Source of the DNA: Gymnopus androsaceus JB14
Taxonomy: Eukaryota; Basidiomycota; Agaricomycetes; Agaricales; Omphalotaceae
Length of the DNA: 54,255 nt
Assembly: GCA_009733575.1 (NCBI GenBank)
Contig: ML769661.1
Coordinates: 34,984-89,238, forward strand
Direction of reading: 5' to 3'
The translations under genes were made by a program, and so were the position numbers. The first letter of the stretch is position 1; each line of letters opens with the position of its first letter. Below are positions 1-11,240 of this stretch, in pieces. The notes beneath the pieces are model-generated. The model had not been told where the DNA came from, did no database searches, and was given only the letters and a program-made list of their open reading frames with translations.

Positions 1-13
1 CAAAACACGGTCA

Positions 14-48
14 ATAAGAGAACTATAGGAGCCCGAGCTGATAGTTAA
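14..48 (+). repeat. Fragment similar to the 25350-25993 LTR family
   Basis: This stretch (ataagagaactatag followed by gagcccgagctgatag) matches the part of the LTRs at 25350-25993, 27032-27675 and 42765-43426 that follows their TATAAG motif, with a few mismatches. Similarity does not continue to either side, so it may be a diverged subfamily or a cut copy. From here to about 545 I see no convincing gene; the longest open frame there has no recognisable features. Confidence 0.4.
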
Positions 49-550
49 AATCTACCGAGGACCTATTCTACCCAAGAGGTTGCAGAGTAACGGTACGCGC
101 AATGGTACCATACTTAACTTTGTGAATGCGCCTCGATCAAAGCCCCTATGCGCGGTATGGTGTAGCGAGGCAAGCTTGTTGGATAACAAGTTGCTGACCG
201 AGGCAGATAAACGAGCCCACATACCAGTTATACTAGGCTAGGTCATCGAAGGATATACCCAAGGGATCGAAGTCTTAACGAGGCATCGCTTCCGCGATCA
301 GCTCACCGAGGAGTCTAAACGACACTCAAGTTTATTAAACGAAGCAAGGTGGACCGAGATGGGAATACCCTAACGGGTGCCCTCAAAGTTGACGCTCGCT
401 GGAAAGCGCCCAGGCATATAGCCGCGGCAGTCCAACCGCGGCCACATGACCCACTTGCTGTAGCTACTTCCAGAACACGGAAGACCAAGGAGTATTTCTA
501 TCCGAGCCTCAGCGTTTTACCGAGATCCATATGCTACCAGGCATCTGGAA

Positions 551-1144
551 TAATTTGCAAAGTATTCCCGATAACTCCAAGTGAAAAAAAATTGCCCCAG
601 AAGTCTATTTGCCAAATATTCTGATAGGGACAGAAATTCAGATTCTTTGCAAAATCATTTGTCAAAAAAAAGGAAAATTTCAGAAAATATTTGGCAAATA
701 TCAGTATTCAGGGTTAATAGGGTTACCTGAAAAAGTTCTGAAAGAACATTGCCAAACCTTTGGTTCACATAGGTTAGGGGTTAGGGGTTGGGGTTAGGGT
801 CAGGGGTTAAGGATAAAAATGGGGGTGCAGGGGCTTGCCCCCGCTATTACTAGGTTAGGAGTGGAATTAAGGTTAGGGTTAGGGTCAGGGTTGGATAGGG
901 GATGGTCTGACAAATCCAAGGGGAGGGGTGTCAGTTTTTTCCCACGATGCCTCATTCTTGAGATATAAAATTGCCAAATTTGGCAGGGCCACAGCGGCTG
1001 TAAAAATTGATCGGACCTTACGTAAAGCATCAGAAAGGCTAAAGAAAGGCTTACCTAATAGGATCAGCATCATAACTTTGCACAGCCACCACTCAATGGC
1101 CAGAAAACACTGATTCATTTTTATCGGGAATATTTTGCAAAATG
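551..1144. mobile_element. TIR element with telomere-like interior
   Basis: The ends are inverted copies: left TTTGCAAAGTATTCCCGATAA (from about 553) and right, read on the other strand, TTTGCAAAATATTCCCGATAA. The interior holds TTAGGG-like runs (771-900) and a G-rich block that recurs inverted at 29140-29360 in another TIR element. It has no coding capacity. Its right end cuts off the minus-strand gene at 1121-1787. A second inverted pair around TATTTGCCAAATATT (606-622 and 688-707) lies inside. I could not define a clean target duplication, so the exact borders are uncertain by a few bases. Confidence 0.5.
771..900 (+). repeat. Interstitial telomere-like TTAGGG repeats
   Basis: The stretch contains repeated GGTTAGGG and GTTAGGGT units mixed with variants (GGTTAGGGG, GGGTCAGGG) in two blocks separated by a G-rich spacer. 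It is imperfect and bounded on both sides by other sequence, so it is not a chromosome end. The reverse orientation of the same kind of array is at 29211-29550. Confidence 0.7.
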
Positions 1145-1787
1145 ACCCAGGACAGTTATCAGGATATTTGTCATTGCTCTGGTGGAATCAGCTGGGACAT
1201 ATTGGTCGACTGATTGGTCGATGGGGTGGCAGGATGCGAAACATGGTTCTGAATGAGTGTACTCTTGTCTGCTGTGCTGACATTCTTTGACTGAGCATCG
1301 ATGTCTGTTTTCACAGTTTGACCGCTTTTCTTGCCACTGTTGTTGAACCACTTGAGAAGAGTCTAGATTGTGTACAATGAGTTTTGTTAAATTTGAAGGC
1401 AAAATATAACACACTCTTTTCCATTCCTCAGCTGTTATACCCGCTGGTGTGGTGAAAGACGCATTGCTCATCAGATGCTTGCTGTACATGGCCTCAAAAG
1501 CCTGTTTGCGCTTGCTACCGTAGCTTTTGTACTCAGGAAGAAGACGTTGCAATTTGTCTTTCTGACCAGTGGAGAACCTGTAGCGGGGTTTCCCCTAAAA
1601 GAGGTTTATTAGATGAAGACCATCACACAACATGTCATCAGCTTACTGAGACTGAACCTGTGTTATTGTTTGTCCCTCCTTCATTACCTCGCTGCAATTT
1701 CAGTGTAGGATCTGCATCTGCTGCAGTGGTTTTTCTGGCATTGGCTGAGATCGGGTTGGCAGGAGTGTCTGGGGTTTGTGGATTCAT
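1121..1787 (-). CDS. Uncharacterised two-exon gene, 3' end cut off
   Basis: Exon 1 is 1647-1787 (starts MNPQTPDTPANP) and exon 2 is 1121-1594. The intron 1595-1646 has GTAAGC at its 5' end, a CTAAT branch site and CTTTTAG at its 3' end, and both exons join in phase 0. The joined product would be about 204 residues with a basic patch (GKPRYRFSTGQKDKLQRLLP) but no domain I can name; the style is that of a repeated basidiomycete family with a DNA-binding-like N-terminus. The last codons already lie in the right TIR of the element at 551-1144, so the original C-terminus is lost. No function is proposed. Confidence 0.45.
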
Positions 1788-2008
1788 CACAATCGTAAAA
1801 GTGTTGTGATATGAAGGTGGTGGTACTGGTGCAAGAAGGTTGAACTTGCACAATGTGAGAGACCTGGCCACAAGCAAGTCAGTGCTTATCAAATTAGTCG
1901 AGAGGCAGAATAATGAACAATGAGTTCCCGGGCCACATCCATTAGAGTCAATATACAATGGTGATGTAGCACACATATCCAGGGCCAGTTCACAATGGAC
2001 TAGTTTAT

Positions 2009-2100
2009 GGTCATTTCGGACCCACATATATCATGTTCAAAGCGTGAATTTCTAGGTCATTTCGGACCACCCAAATCATGGTCAAAGCATCGAGTTCTGC
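2009..2100. repeat. Tandem 46-bp repeat with GGTCATTTCGGACC
   Basis: Two adjacent copies (2009-2054 and 2055-2100) each begin with GGTCATTTCGGACC and continue with a similar TCATG-TCAAAGC stretch. A third, slightly changed core (GGTCATTGCGGACC) is at 3572-3585, beyond the other end of the gene 2206-3380. The core is nearly a palindrome (GGTC-N6-GACC). It could be a protein-binding site or a scrap of a repeat. Confidence 0.5.
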
Positions 2101-2205
2101 CTGACAAAGATAGCTAGATAATTGACATCATTAATATCGACGTATAATCTGAATTGCTTTACATTGCGCTACATAGAAAGATACATTGTAGATAAGCAGT
2201 AGTTA

Positions 2206-3380
2206 TTAAATATGATTCTCATATATGTGAGGCGCGTGGATTTTCCAATCCTTCACAATAACATTGGAAAGCTTCAGAGCCATGATTGAGTTAGTGGTCA
2301 CCCTGAATGGAGTATCCCATCGAATCGGCCTCCAAGTCGCTGAGAGCGCAAGGTATCGTTCAATGCTAGAGTTCGCCTTTATTCCCAGCGGGCCCAATTG
2401 ACTCCCTAAACGATCCAACGTTATGAATGAACCTGATGCAACATCCAGCTCGACTTCAAGGGCGCGTGTGCTCTGGAGGGTACTGCGGGTCTGGACAGCC
2501 AATTAGCGTACTGGAAGATACAATGATCACGAAACCGTTTTTACCTTGGTGAAAACATATAAAGTAATGGTGGTGCGAGCGACAGCTTTCGATCGAATGA
2601 GTTGCTCGACTTCGTCTTGTTCACTACTGGCAGGCGAACTGGACATCGCGTCCGCAATGATCCTGTCTCGCTGAGTCTTGGAGGTGGCATCTCCTTTGTC
2701 AGATGTGGCAGGAGAAGAGTTCATTGTAGCCCGCTCAACCAGTATGCGTTGATAGTTTGGTCTTGGCCTGAAATCAACGATTTCAATGTCGGATTCGTCA
2801 TCGTCTGTGATGACCATTGGCAAACTAGAGCTACCAGAAGCGGTAGTGCTGGAGGAAGGAAATGACGTGGCTGTAGAAGTATTTGAGGATTGCTTTGCCT
2901 TGGACGATGAAGAAGCTCTCGGGACACGTTTGAGCATTTCCCGAGCAGTGAGGAGGTCAATTAGCTCGTTGTTTGCTTCTAGGACATGCCTAGGAATCTG
3001 CTCGACATCCCACGCCAAGCGCACAAAAGTCTGTGCACAATAAATCTAGGTGAGAGATCAGTTACTCAAATTCAAAGGACACGAATTGAACCAATACACA
3101 CCTGTCGGTAAAGTTGGCCAAGTTGATTAAATCGAGGGTGATGGATGCTGTTGACATTATCACTCTCCCCCATATATATACGAGATTTGCTTGCGGCATA
3201 CTCTCCATGATTGAGAGTGGGTCGGCTAAAAGACTTGGGCAGTCCAGCAGCACGACGGATTTCAAACAAGAGTTTGGAGATTCTGGCATTGTTCGCCGTA
3301 CGCTGTGCAGTCTTTGTGGCTGCACTGGAGAAGGATGTCGCTTGCGAGCTTCGCGTTTTTGGAGTGCTAGCTTTAGGCAT
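2206..3380 (-). CDS. Uncharacterised protein with acidic SUMO-interaction-like motif
   Basis: Three exons join cleanly: 3102-3380, 2545-3030 and 2206-2490, all in phase 0, with introns of 71 nt (GTGTGT...GCACAG) and 54 nt (GTAAAA...GTCCAG, branch CTAAT). The product is 349 residues. The N-terminus is basic and Ser/Thr/Ala-rich, the middle has a long Ser-rich low-complexity run, and DDDESDIEIVDF (within the second exon) looks like a SUMO-interaction motif: a short hydrophobic core flanked by acidic residues. The C-terminal part is ordered-looking (LSATWRPIRWDTPFR). No stop or frameshift interrupts it, which contrasts with the decayed transposons next door. I do not recognise the family; a nuclear role is only an inference from composition. 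Confidence 0.6.
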
Positions 3381-4321
3381 GATGTGAAGAAGGAAGCCTA
3401 TGCGATACTTCAGTTACTATACAAGGAAAGCGAAGCATACCACGTACCTTCGAAATTAATGTGATCAAGTAGCAGAGCTAACGAGTGAAAGGTCCACGGT
3501 CGACGTTGACGCATCATCTATAAGTGCGCCAGCCAAGGATAATTTCATTGTTCCACCGACTTGTAGTTTTAGGTCATTGCGGACCACTGGCCATTGTGAG
3601 GCCCTATTGGCCATGTCTATTGTCTCGTCAGCTTTGACTTGCCATTTCTGTTCGACTTCTTTGTAGGGCATATTTTTTGGAGACAAATTCTTTTGCATTG
3701 GACTACATTGGACTAAGCGATACTAAAGGTTTTGAGACACTACGTATCACTAGACTACAACACTACAAAACCAGGACAGCATAGCAACATAGCAATATCA
3801 TAAGTTATAGTAGTAAAGATTCATACCCCATCCAGCCAGGCAGGAAGAATTGCGGCAGCAATGATCTTCGGGTTACAAAGACAACGTGGAGATACCGACT
3901 ACACAGCAGCATTAGAAAGATGGAAAACAGTAATTCTCCAAGCATGGACCTTAGTGATTCAGAATTCTGCTAACCCAGCTGCACAAAGAGGAAGATCTGA
4001 TAACAGTGAGCAGTAAGGAAAATAAGTGAGAGTGCACAGCGGACTGCATCCAAGGATGATGGACTCAAGGACTCGAGGGCTTGAACATTTACAATGTTGC
4101 TGGACAGTGAGTAATGTTAGACTGCAACCAATGATGAGATTTTAGTAACATACCTTTAGGACCAGTCCCCAAGTGCTCCAACAATGCCTGCACAATGCAC
4201 GGGTTACTAGTGGCAACGTGATCAGCAATGAAAAAAGACTTCAGCACGATGGACGGTCTTTACGACAAACTGTTGAGGAAAAGATGCAAAAAGCTGTGCA
4301 GCAATCAGAAGCGCCAGAGTT
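3381..4321. other. Intergenic stretch
   Basis: There is no confident gene here. A minus-strand open frame (3465-3698) has no recognisable features. A 51-codon plus-strand frame at 3861-4016 (contains YTAALERWKTVILQAW) has protein-like composition and could be a remnant of a larger coding sequence, but nothing supports a start or partner exon. Confidence 0.35.
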
Positions 4322-4401
4322 CTTCCGGCCGTAAAAAAATTCTATGACTCACCTCGGTCATGTACCCGAGGTGAGTCATAGAATTTTTTTATGGCCGGAA
4401 G
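4322..4401. repeat. Near-perfect 36-bp inverted repeat (hairpin)
   Basis: Two 36-bp arms, 35 of 36 positions complementary, are separated by an 8-nt loop (TCATGTAC). Each arm carries TGACTCA. The arms end at CTTCCGGCC. It may be a very small foldback element or MITE; no target duplication is clear. It lies about 400 bp upstream of the KOW gene remnant. Confidence 0.85.
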
Positions 4402-4816
4402 AAGTCTGGCACTCAAATGCTGACTAATCATTTTTGCTCTACATTCCCGAACGTCCATCAAGGTAGTCTTATGGTTGAATATCCATATGTAACATTGTTG
4501 TAGTCGTAGTTTAATTATTTAAATAATTCCTTGAGCCTCCTTGAGCATAAAAAGACCCAAAGACAGTCAGAATAGTTGTCAGAACGACTGTAAGAAGCTC
4601 ACAGGCAGAGAAGGACTATGCTTCTCCGTTTTCTGAGTCTCTAATCCTTGGAATACCTGCGCTGACACATTCTTTCTTTAGGCTTTGTTTCCTTAGGATG
4701 AGCAGTGAGCTGATAGCCGAAGTAGGTATGTTTGTGCGTGTCCATGATACTTTGACCCACATCTACTAAGTAACTCAGGATTATAGGCTGCAAGTCTTGT
4801 ATTAGATCAGGCGGAG

Positions 4817-7683
4817 GTGGATGATACCCTCGACTTCGAGCATTCCTCTGATGAAGACTCTGAGGAGCGGCTTTGGCAACAGGCAGACTCGGTCCCTCTC
4901 TGCCCAAAAGACCATGTTGATTGCCTTGATGAGGTAATTACACATTGGTTGACTTTTGAAACCGAAAAATTGCTTCAACAACCCCCCACTCCAGCCCCAC
5001 CTTCACAAAGTACTGACTCCCGCGATTCCCCTGCACCCATTTCAGCCTCCAATGTACCTCCACCCTCTGTTCCACAAGTAGTGGTTGACTTCCTGCTCAA
5101 TAAAATCACTTCCGACTTGCCTCCCTCGACTTCTCCTGCAGCTCGTGCATGGAATCTTCTGCACAACTATATGACCAACAAGAAACTGCCCTCCGGCGAT
5201 GAAGTCAAAACGTCCTTGGACGAACTTCAAGTCGGTGAGGAGTGGCATGCCATGAGGATCCGTATCATGCAAGTTGAGCCAGACAATGCTGAAGCTGTGT
5301 GGATGTTCTTGGCCCAACTAGAAAAAATGAAGCCAGCGGAGCAGGTAGTTGCAGAGCAGTTGATCAAGGTCAACACTTCTCTGGAACCCCTCCTGCTAGA
5401 TGATGAGGATGATCCAACCTCGCAAGCCAATCATTTTGCACCCATCTGATACCATCGTGCTTCCCCCTTCAAAGGACATGCACTTGCTGATGCCCATACA
5501 TTGTTGTGTTGTGGATGCATCTCAGCTCATTGAACAGAGGCGACTCCGAAATATTCTGCAACCGCGAACTTGGATATTGGCCAAGAAGGGACAGTACCAA
5601 GGTGACATTGGTGTAGTTTTGGACACCGGATACACTAATGGTCTGGACTTTGACTGAAATAATCAGATACTTGTGGGATTCCTGCCTTGACTGGCTCTTA
5701 CAGAGCGACCCTGTAAGAGACCCAAAGTATCACACTTGCAGTCTGAAGAGGGATCATCACAACACGCATTGACAATAGTATTGGCTTTGCCAGTCAATGG
5801 AAAGTGTTGAGCTGCGCAGCCTCATAGGGCAAAGGTGTATCAGGGCTCTGAGTCCATCCTTTCATTTGCTGTCCTTAATTCCATACCATGTTCAAAGATC
5901 CAATGTTATCAATGCAAACATCCAAGGACGTGCAATCACTTATCCAAGGTCTATATGATGAGTGGTCAAACTGTCACTGACAGCAGTATTGCATTGGTTG
6001 TTCTCAATCGTGTCAACGTGCAGGAGGCCACTACTATTCTTGCCAAGGATCTTAGTCAGTGGCCAAAATGTCTACCTGACTTGATCAGTAGTTGATGGCC
6101 TTTGCCCAGCTCCTGGTTCTTTGATCACAATGAAAGAGTACAACTGGCTCTTCACTATGGGCCTTTTACTTGAGATGCAGAGATTGATGATGAGATTACG
6201 AGCGCCGGTTCTGAAGGCTGGATAGAGTGTGTTCACTCCTCAGGGTGCAACATTGCCTTCATCAACAAGGCCAATGCTCTGAGTCTCAATGATGATCTCA
6301 CTGTTTTGGGAGTACGGTTTATACTGTTTCAATTCTTGATCAAGGTCATGCAAGTGGGGTCGAGAGTTGAAGTTTGACAAGACTCAGGCGTTGCTTGTGA
6401 AGGGCTGGTGGTTGTGGTTGGCGATGTTATTGCTGTCAAGTTTGATGGCAGTGATAATTTTACATATCCTTTCCACGCCAACAGCCTCAAAAATCTTTCC
6501 TCAATGCCCCAAATCCATCTCACTCATGAACCCTATCATCCTCGCAATGAACTGCCAACTATGGGCCAGCCTGGTACTAGTAACTCTCTTATTGATACAT
6601 CAACGGGATGTATACCTTGGGCCAATATGGAAATCAAAGTTGTTGGCATTGAGAATGACAACTTTGCTCAGATGCACAAGGGTTCTCTTGGACGTGTTAT
6701 GGATGTTGTCAAAAACTCATCAATGAAAAGCGGCATTGGTATACTTGTGCATTTCGATGCCCCTTCCACATCGCCCAATACTTTATTTGACTTTGATTGT
6801 ATTCATTGATGCGATAATGACTGTTTCCTCGCCTATTCACTTGATGCTGCATCTTACTTTCAATTCAAGCCAGGTTACAATCCAACCCACTCTCCAGTGA
6901 AGATCCATCACGTGTATGGCCATCCCAAAAGGATCATGCAGATTCAGAATGAGCAGCTGAGTGAGGCGCGGAAAAAGTTGGAAGACAAGGAAAGGGCAAA
7001 GGATGCTGCCTGTGAGCGACTGGCAATCCCAAATTTCGGCAATTGACTAGAAAATGCTACGTTCACACAAGGGGGGGCTCCACTCACACTCAGAGCTGGA
7101 ACCCCACCCCCATGGATGGATTGGATCGACGATCCCAAAATTACGAAGGTATTGCCCCGGGGGAAGGTTTTCATAGCTTTACGGGGGCAAGATGATGATG
7201 TGGAAGTGGTCATCTCTTCGCAGGATGGTCTCAACGAAGCAGTATACCTGGTGAAGCCCAAAGGTCAAGCTCCCATAAAGACCGTCATCACTGCCCAACA
7301 TCTCAACCCCTCAAAGTACTCTCATACTGCAGCTAATTCATATAGCTCAAAGTTGTTCTTAGTGTGCAGTGGAGAGCATGCTGGAAAACTGGGACGCGCT
7401 GTATTTTGGGGTGCAGCTGGCAGCTGATGATATTGTTCTTAAGCCTGTTCAACATGAATGCCAGGAGAAGGGAAAGAAAATCAAAACAAGATGTTTTCAG
7501 GAAATCCCTGTGGATGGTCCTTTGCTACGAGTATTGCAACTCATCTGTGCACATGTCCCTATGATGCCGGATGAGGATAAGGCAGGGAAGGGTGCCATTG
7601 CAATAATGCTACAGGACATCCTTGAAAAGCAGCTACTTGGAATGCAGATTACAGATGACAAGAGGGCTCTTTTAGGAGAATAG
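4817..7683 (+). pseudogene. Spt5-like KOW-domain gene, decayed
   Basis: Coding blocks in shifting frames together resemble the large Spt5-like KOW proteins multiplied in mushroom genomes. In order: an acidic N-terminus (4817-5449, EHSSDEDSEERLW), a KOW-type motif (about 5560-5640, WILAKKGQYQGDIGVV), a block like the NGN region (about 5880-6095), a second KOW-like unit (6408-6809, PWANMEIKVV and KGSLGRV), a charged helix (about 6930-7046), and a last unit with PPWMDWIDDPKI and SGEHAGKLGRAV (7095-7427), then a tail to 7683. Spt5 proteins help RNA polymerase II elongate; whether this family does so is unknown. Frameshifts (near 5440 and 5660-5830) and in-frame TGA codons (6807-6809, 7044-7046) show it is dead. 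It ends 334 bp before the KDZ gene on the same strand. Confidence 0.6.
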
Positions 7684-8017
7684 ATTCTTGCGTAGATAAT
7701 GTATTTCTTGGTTGATTAAGCACATTTGTATTGTTAAATCATTTTTTTGTAACTTATTTTCTTATAGGACTTCGATGTATATAGCAATATATGGGTGGAC
7801 CATAATTCATTGTATTTGTAAATGAAAAATATCTCGGTTTTCTGTTAACAATAAGAGTTGACTGAACTGCTTTGACCACCAGATTGGGAATCAGGTTCAG
7901 ATTGTCTGAGATGACGTTAAACTAAGGACAATAACTACTTTTGGTGGCCTCAAGTCTGACTTTGGTGCGTTATTTCATTGTTCGTCTGATTCCAGTAGCT
8001 CAACAAATTCATGTAGT
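7684..8017. other. AT-rich spacer
   Basis: Spacer between the KOW remnant and the KDZ remnant. It has no open frame of note and only AT-rich sequence. Confidence 0.5.
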
Positions 8018-10514
8018 GTGGCACCATGTACCTTTCTTGCTGTCCCATCTGTTTCTGTCCTAACCATCATGCCGAGGGGTCTCAAGCAAGGTGCAGCCCT
8101 CTCACAGCTCTCCACTGCTCCCAACAAAGGCCTCTCAGTCAAGCGTTTATGCTTTGATCACGACTGCATTGAGTTTGTCAATAATACACAATCTAGCATG
8201 CAAACGGTCTTCTGAGTCACTACTAGCGGGCCTCCCAAACCTGTCCCTGCTGCTATATCTTCACCTCCAATAGCTACCAGCTCGGAAGCTCAATGAAACA
8301 ACCCCCCGCAGGACAGTCCCAGCAATCACAGTAAACCCAAACAACCTCATAAACCTCCTTTGCAGGACTTTGTTGACAGCGCGATGCTCCTAATCATGCT
8401 CCTCATAATGCATGAATATGACCCCAACATTGAAACACCTTGTTCTTGTGGGAAAGGTGTTAGAACTATGCAATGCCAGGACTGTCAAGAGTATGAGCTC
8501 TCATGCCAGGATTGTTGGATCAGTAACCATCTCAGTAATCCTTGGCATTGGGCTTGTGTCTGGAAAGGTTCATTCTTTGTTCAAAGCAATATCAGCACTT
8601 TATGCAAGTGCTAGGCTGTTTAGCTCAGACATCATGGCAAAGCATGTCCTACACTTGATGAGCCCAAACCGGTGAAATTCACAGTCACACACTCTAATGG
8701 GGTTCACGGTACATATATTTCATTTTGTAACTGTGGCTGAGGTTCTCGTGTCGAGCAGCTCATGTGAGCTCGGCTTTTCCCAGCTTCCGTAGCAGAGCCG
8801 GAGACCACATTCACCTTTACAGTGATGCGAGAATATGACCTACAGAGTCTGCAGGGCAAGATTTCGGCTTACGACTACTTTCTGAGCCTGCATCGTCTCA
8901 TGGATAATGTCCACACAGACCAAGTTAATGTAAGTTATGCTCATGTACTTATATACCACAGTTCTAACGTATTGACCTTAACTATCCCAGGATCCTTACC
9001 AGCTGTTCATGCTTGCAGCACGCACATGGAGGTACTTCAAAGCACAGATACGCCTTGGCGGGATTTTCAATTTGAATAAGTGATACCTTCCGCATTGTCT
9101 GCCAGAGGTGATGATCAATTATTGCCCTATATGCCTATGCTCAGCAATTGGGAGAAAACTCCATTACACTTACGGTATGCCATTCCTGTGCACTAGGGTT
9201 CTTTCACTTACTGTTATGTCATTGCGTATCAGCCATTTAATCATGATGAGCACAGCGAGCAATGGCAACTTCAAACTCAGTCAATTCCACAAGAACAGCA
9301 GAGCAGATGACAAGTTGATGTTCAGGGAAACTCTTACTTTCCACCTGTACAGCCCTACAAGGAGTTTCTGGCAAGCACAAAAAAATCTGCCTATGTGGTG
9401 AGTAATTGGAGCGTTTTGGTTTGATTCACAGACTCAGTTGGTGTAGTCAACAGCGTCAGAATGCGGCCATATAAAGGTCATCAACCGACAACACAATCAA
9501 GCTCTGCAAACAGTCGTCCCAAAGAAGACAGTTGCAGTGGTTAGCACAGCATGTAGCCATGTTTCCATTTTGGCAGCAACTGATATGTATAGTGTGGAGA
9601 GGTGAGTCAATAAGTTACTAGATTCTTGCTCTCACTGAGTAGTTCACTAGTCAAGCATACGTAGACGCCTCCTACACGTGTGCCTACACTCTGTATGGTT
9701 ATGTCAATGACATGAAACTCGATAGTTGCGATATGATTCGGCACAAACACACCTACGATGCTCAATGTGACCTTGCCCCCAATGTTCAAATTCACTTTGC
9801 ATGCTTCCCATATTTGCGTTCTCATTGACAATTTGTACATCAAGTTGAACATGGTGTTCCAGTTGTTCACATGATGAAACACCATGAGTTTGACTGTCGG
9901 GAGAAGTACAATGTACTGTACCATTGGTGCAATGCAAACACCCATGGCGAGAGCATTGAGCAGTTATGGATTGAGTTTAATCAGGTTGGTGGTTACACAC
10001 GCCAGATAAACAATGCCAACCGTGAAGATACTATCATTGCACACATCAACAACTGGAATCACAAGAAGTTTATAAACAGCTGTGAGTCGCTGATTTGCTG
10101 TCTAGACTTGTATTTTGACTGCAGGACAAATCATAGATGACACTGTAGCAAGACAGTTGCAGGAGGCATGGATCATGTACCAAGAAGCTTGAGATGAATT
10201 GGAGTTGCTTAGTCGTGCCCATAAGGATGCTGTTTCTAGCTGGTCTTGTGCCCCTTGCCGTCCAAAGCAGGACCCCAAGCACCCCAAGCTATGGACTAGT
10301 GTGTATCACTGCCATCATACTCAGATTCTGACGGTGCAACAGCTGCTGGTTAACTTGTCGAGGGAGGAAGGCTGTGTTCCAGCAAATATGTTCCTGGAGG
10401 AGAATGAAATGACTGTTACACTCAAGGCGTACTGGTCCAAAGCAGTTGAAGCAGAGAATATACGGTGAGTGCTGACTTGGACTAGAAGATATCTTGATGG
10501 CTAACAGATGCAAT

Positions 10515-11240
10515 TAGAGATGGGCACGAATAGCGAATATTCATGAGTATTCATGAATATTTAGCCATTCGTTACTCGCGAATAATGAGTCACGAGTGAC
10601 GAATATATTCGTTACACGAGTACTTACTCGAGTATAAATAGCCACTTTGATGTCACAAATATTCGTGGTACTTTATTCATGAATATTCGCGAATATTCGC
10701 CGATATCACGTGCTCGTTAGCACGAGCATGTGAGGTATTCATTACTTAAGCAAAAATTCAATATATAACTTAATTCGGCTATGTTTGAATATGTATATAA
10801 TGTTATTGACATGTAACTGTAATAAAATCTGTGTGGCTTAGTGGTTATGGGCGCCGACTCTGGATTAAGGTCAGGCCTTCCTGTGATAGCTGACCAGCAG
10901 AGTTCAATTCTCAGTACCGCCACAATTTTGTGTCATGTAATAGTACTCGGAAATGTATACAGACTGTATTTATATTATTATTAAACACTAATATAGTACT
11001 TCAACATTATTACTTACATGTTCGAGCCTATATTTACTTTATTTGTAATGTTGTTAATTAATCACAAGTATACTCGAGTATTTGTCCTAAAATACTCGTT
11101 ATTCACGAATATCTATTCGCGAATATATGTCTGTACAAATATTCGAGTATATACTCGAGTATAAATAGTGGATTTGAGGTGACAAATATTCGTACCACGA
11201 ATAACGAATATACTCGAGTATGTATTTGTGCCCACCTCTA
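10515..11240. mobile_element. hAT-type MITE with 8-bp target duplication
   Basis: The ends are TAGAGATGGGCACGAATA and, inverted, TAGAGGTGGGCACAAATA, flanked on both sides by GATGCAAT (10507-10514 and 11241-11248). An 8-bp duplication and TAGAGRTGGGC ends fit the hAT superfamily. There is no transposase; the 726 bp are rich in repeated ATATTCGTGAATA and ACTCGAGTA units. It sits at the 3' end of a KDZ intron. A tRNA-like sequence lies inside (10832-10924). The left half recurs inverted at 36260-36611. Confidence 0.9.
10832..10924 (+). ncRNA. tRNA-like sequence inside a MITE
   Basis: A box A-like TGGCTTAGTGGTTA (from 10834) and a box B-like AGTTCAATTCT (about 10901-10911) lie about 60 nt apart, and the ends TGTGGC (10832) and GCCACA (10919) can pair as an acceptor stem. 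A T-arm with a 7-nt TTCAATT loop can be drawn, but the anticodon arm has mismatches and the length (93 nt) needs an extra arm or intron. It is best read as a tRNA-derived Pol III promoter unit, not a working tRNA gene. Confidence 0.5.

Noticed and set aside
1..540. Mitochondrial or ribosomal DNA
   Set aside because: The somewhat higher GC and ACCGAG recurrences suggested it, but no rRNA or tRNA structure is visible and an LTR-like match lies at 14-48.
771..900. A chromosome end (telomere)
   Set aside because: The TTAGGG-like units are imperfect, lie inside inverted ends and are followed by tens of kb of other sequence; a second array has the opposite orientation.
3465..3698. Minus-strand open frame of 77 codons
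   Set aside because: No recognisable features and no joining exon; it includes the GGTCATTGCGGACC repeat.
10832..10924. A functional tRNA gene
   Set aside because: The anticodon arm has mismatches, the length is wrong for a simple tRNA, and the unit lies inside a MITE with a truncated second copy.
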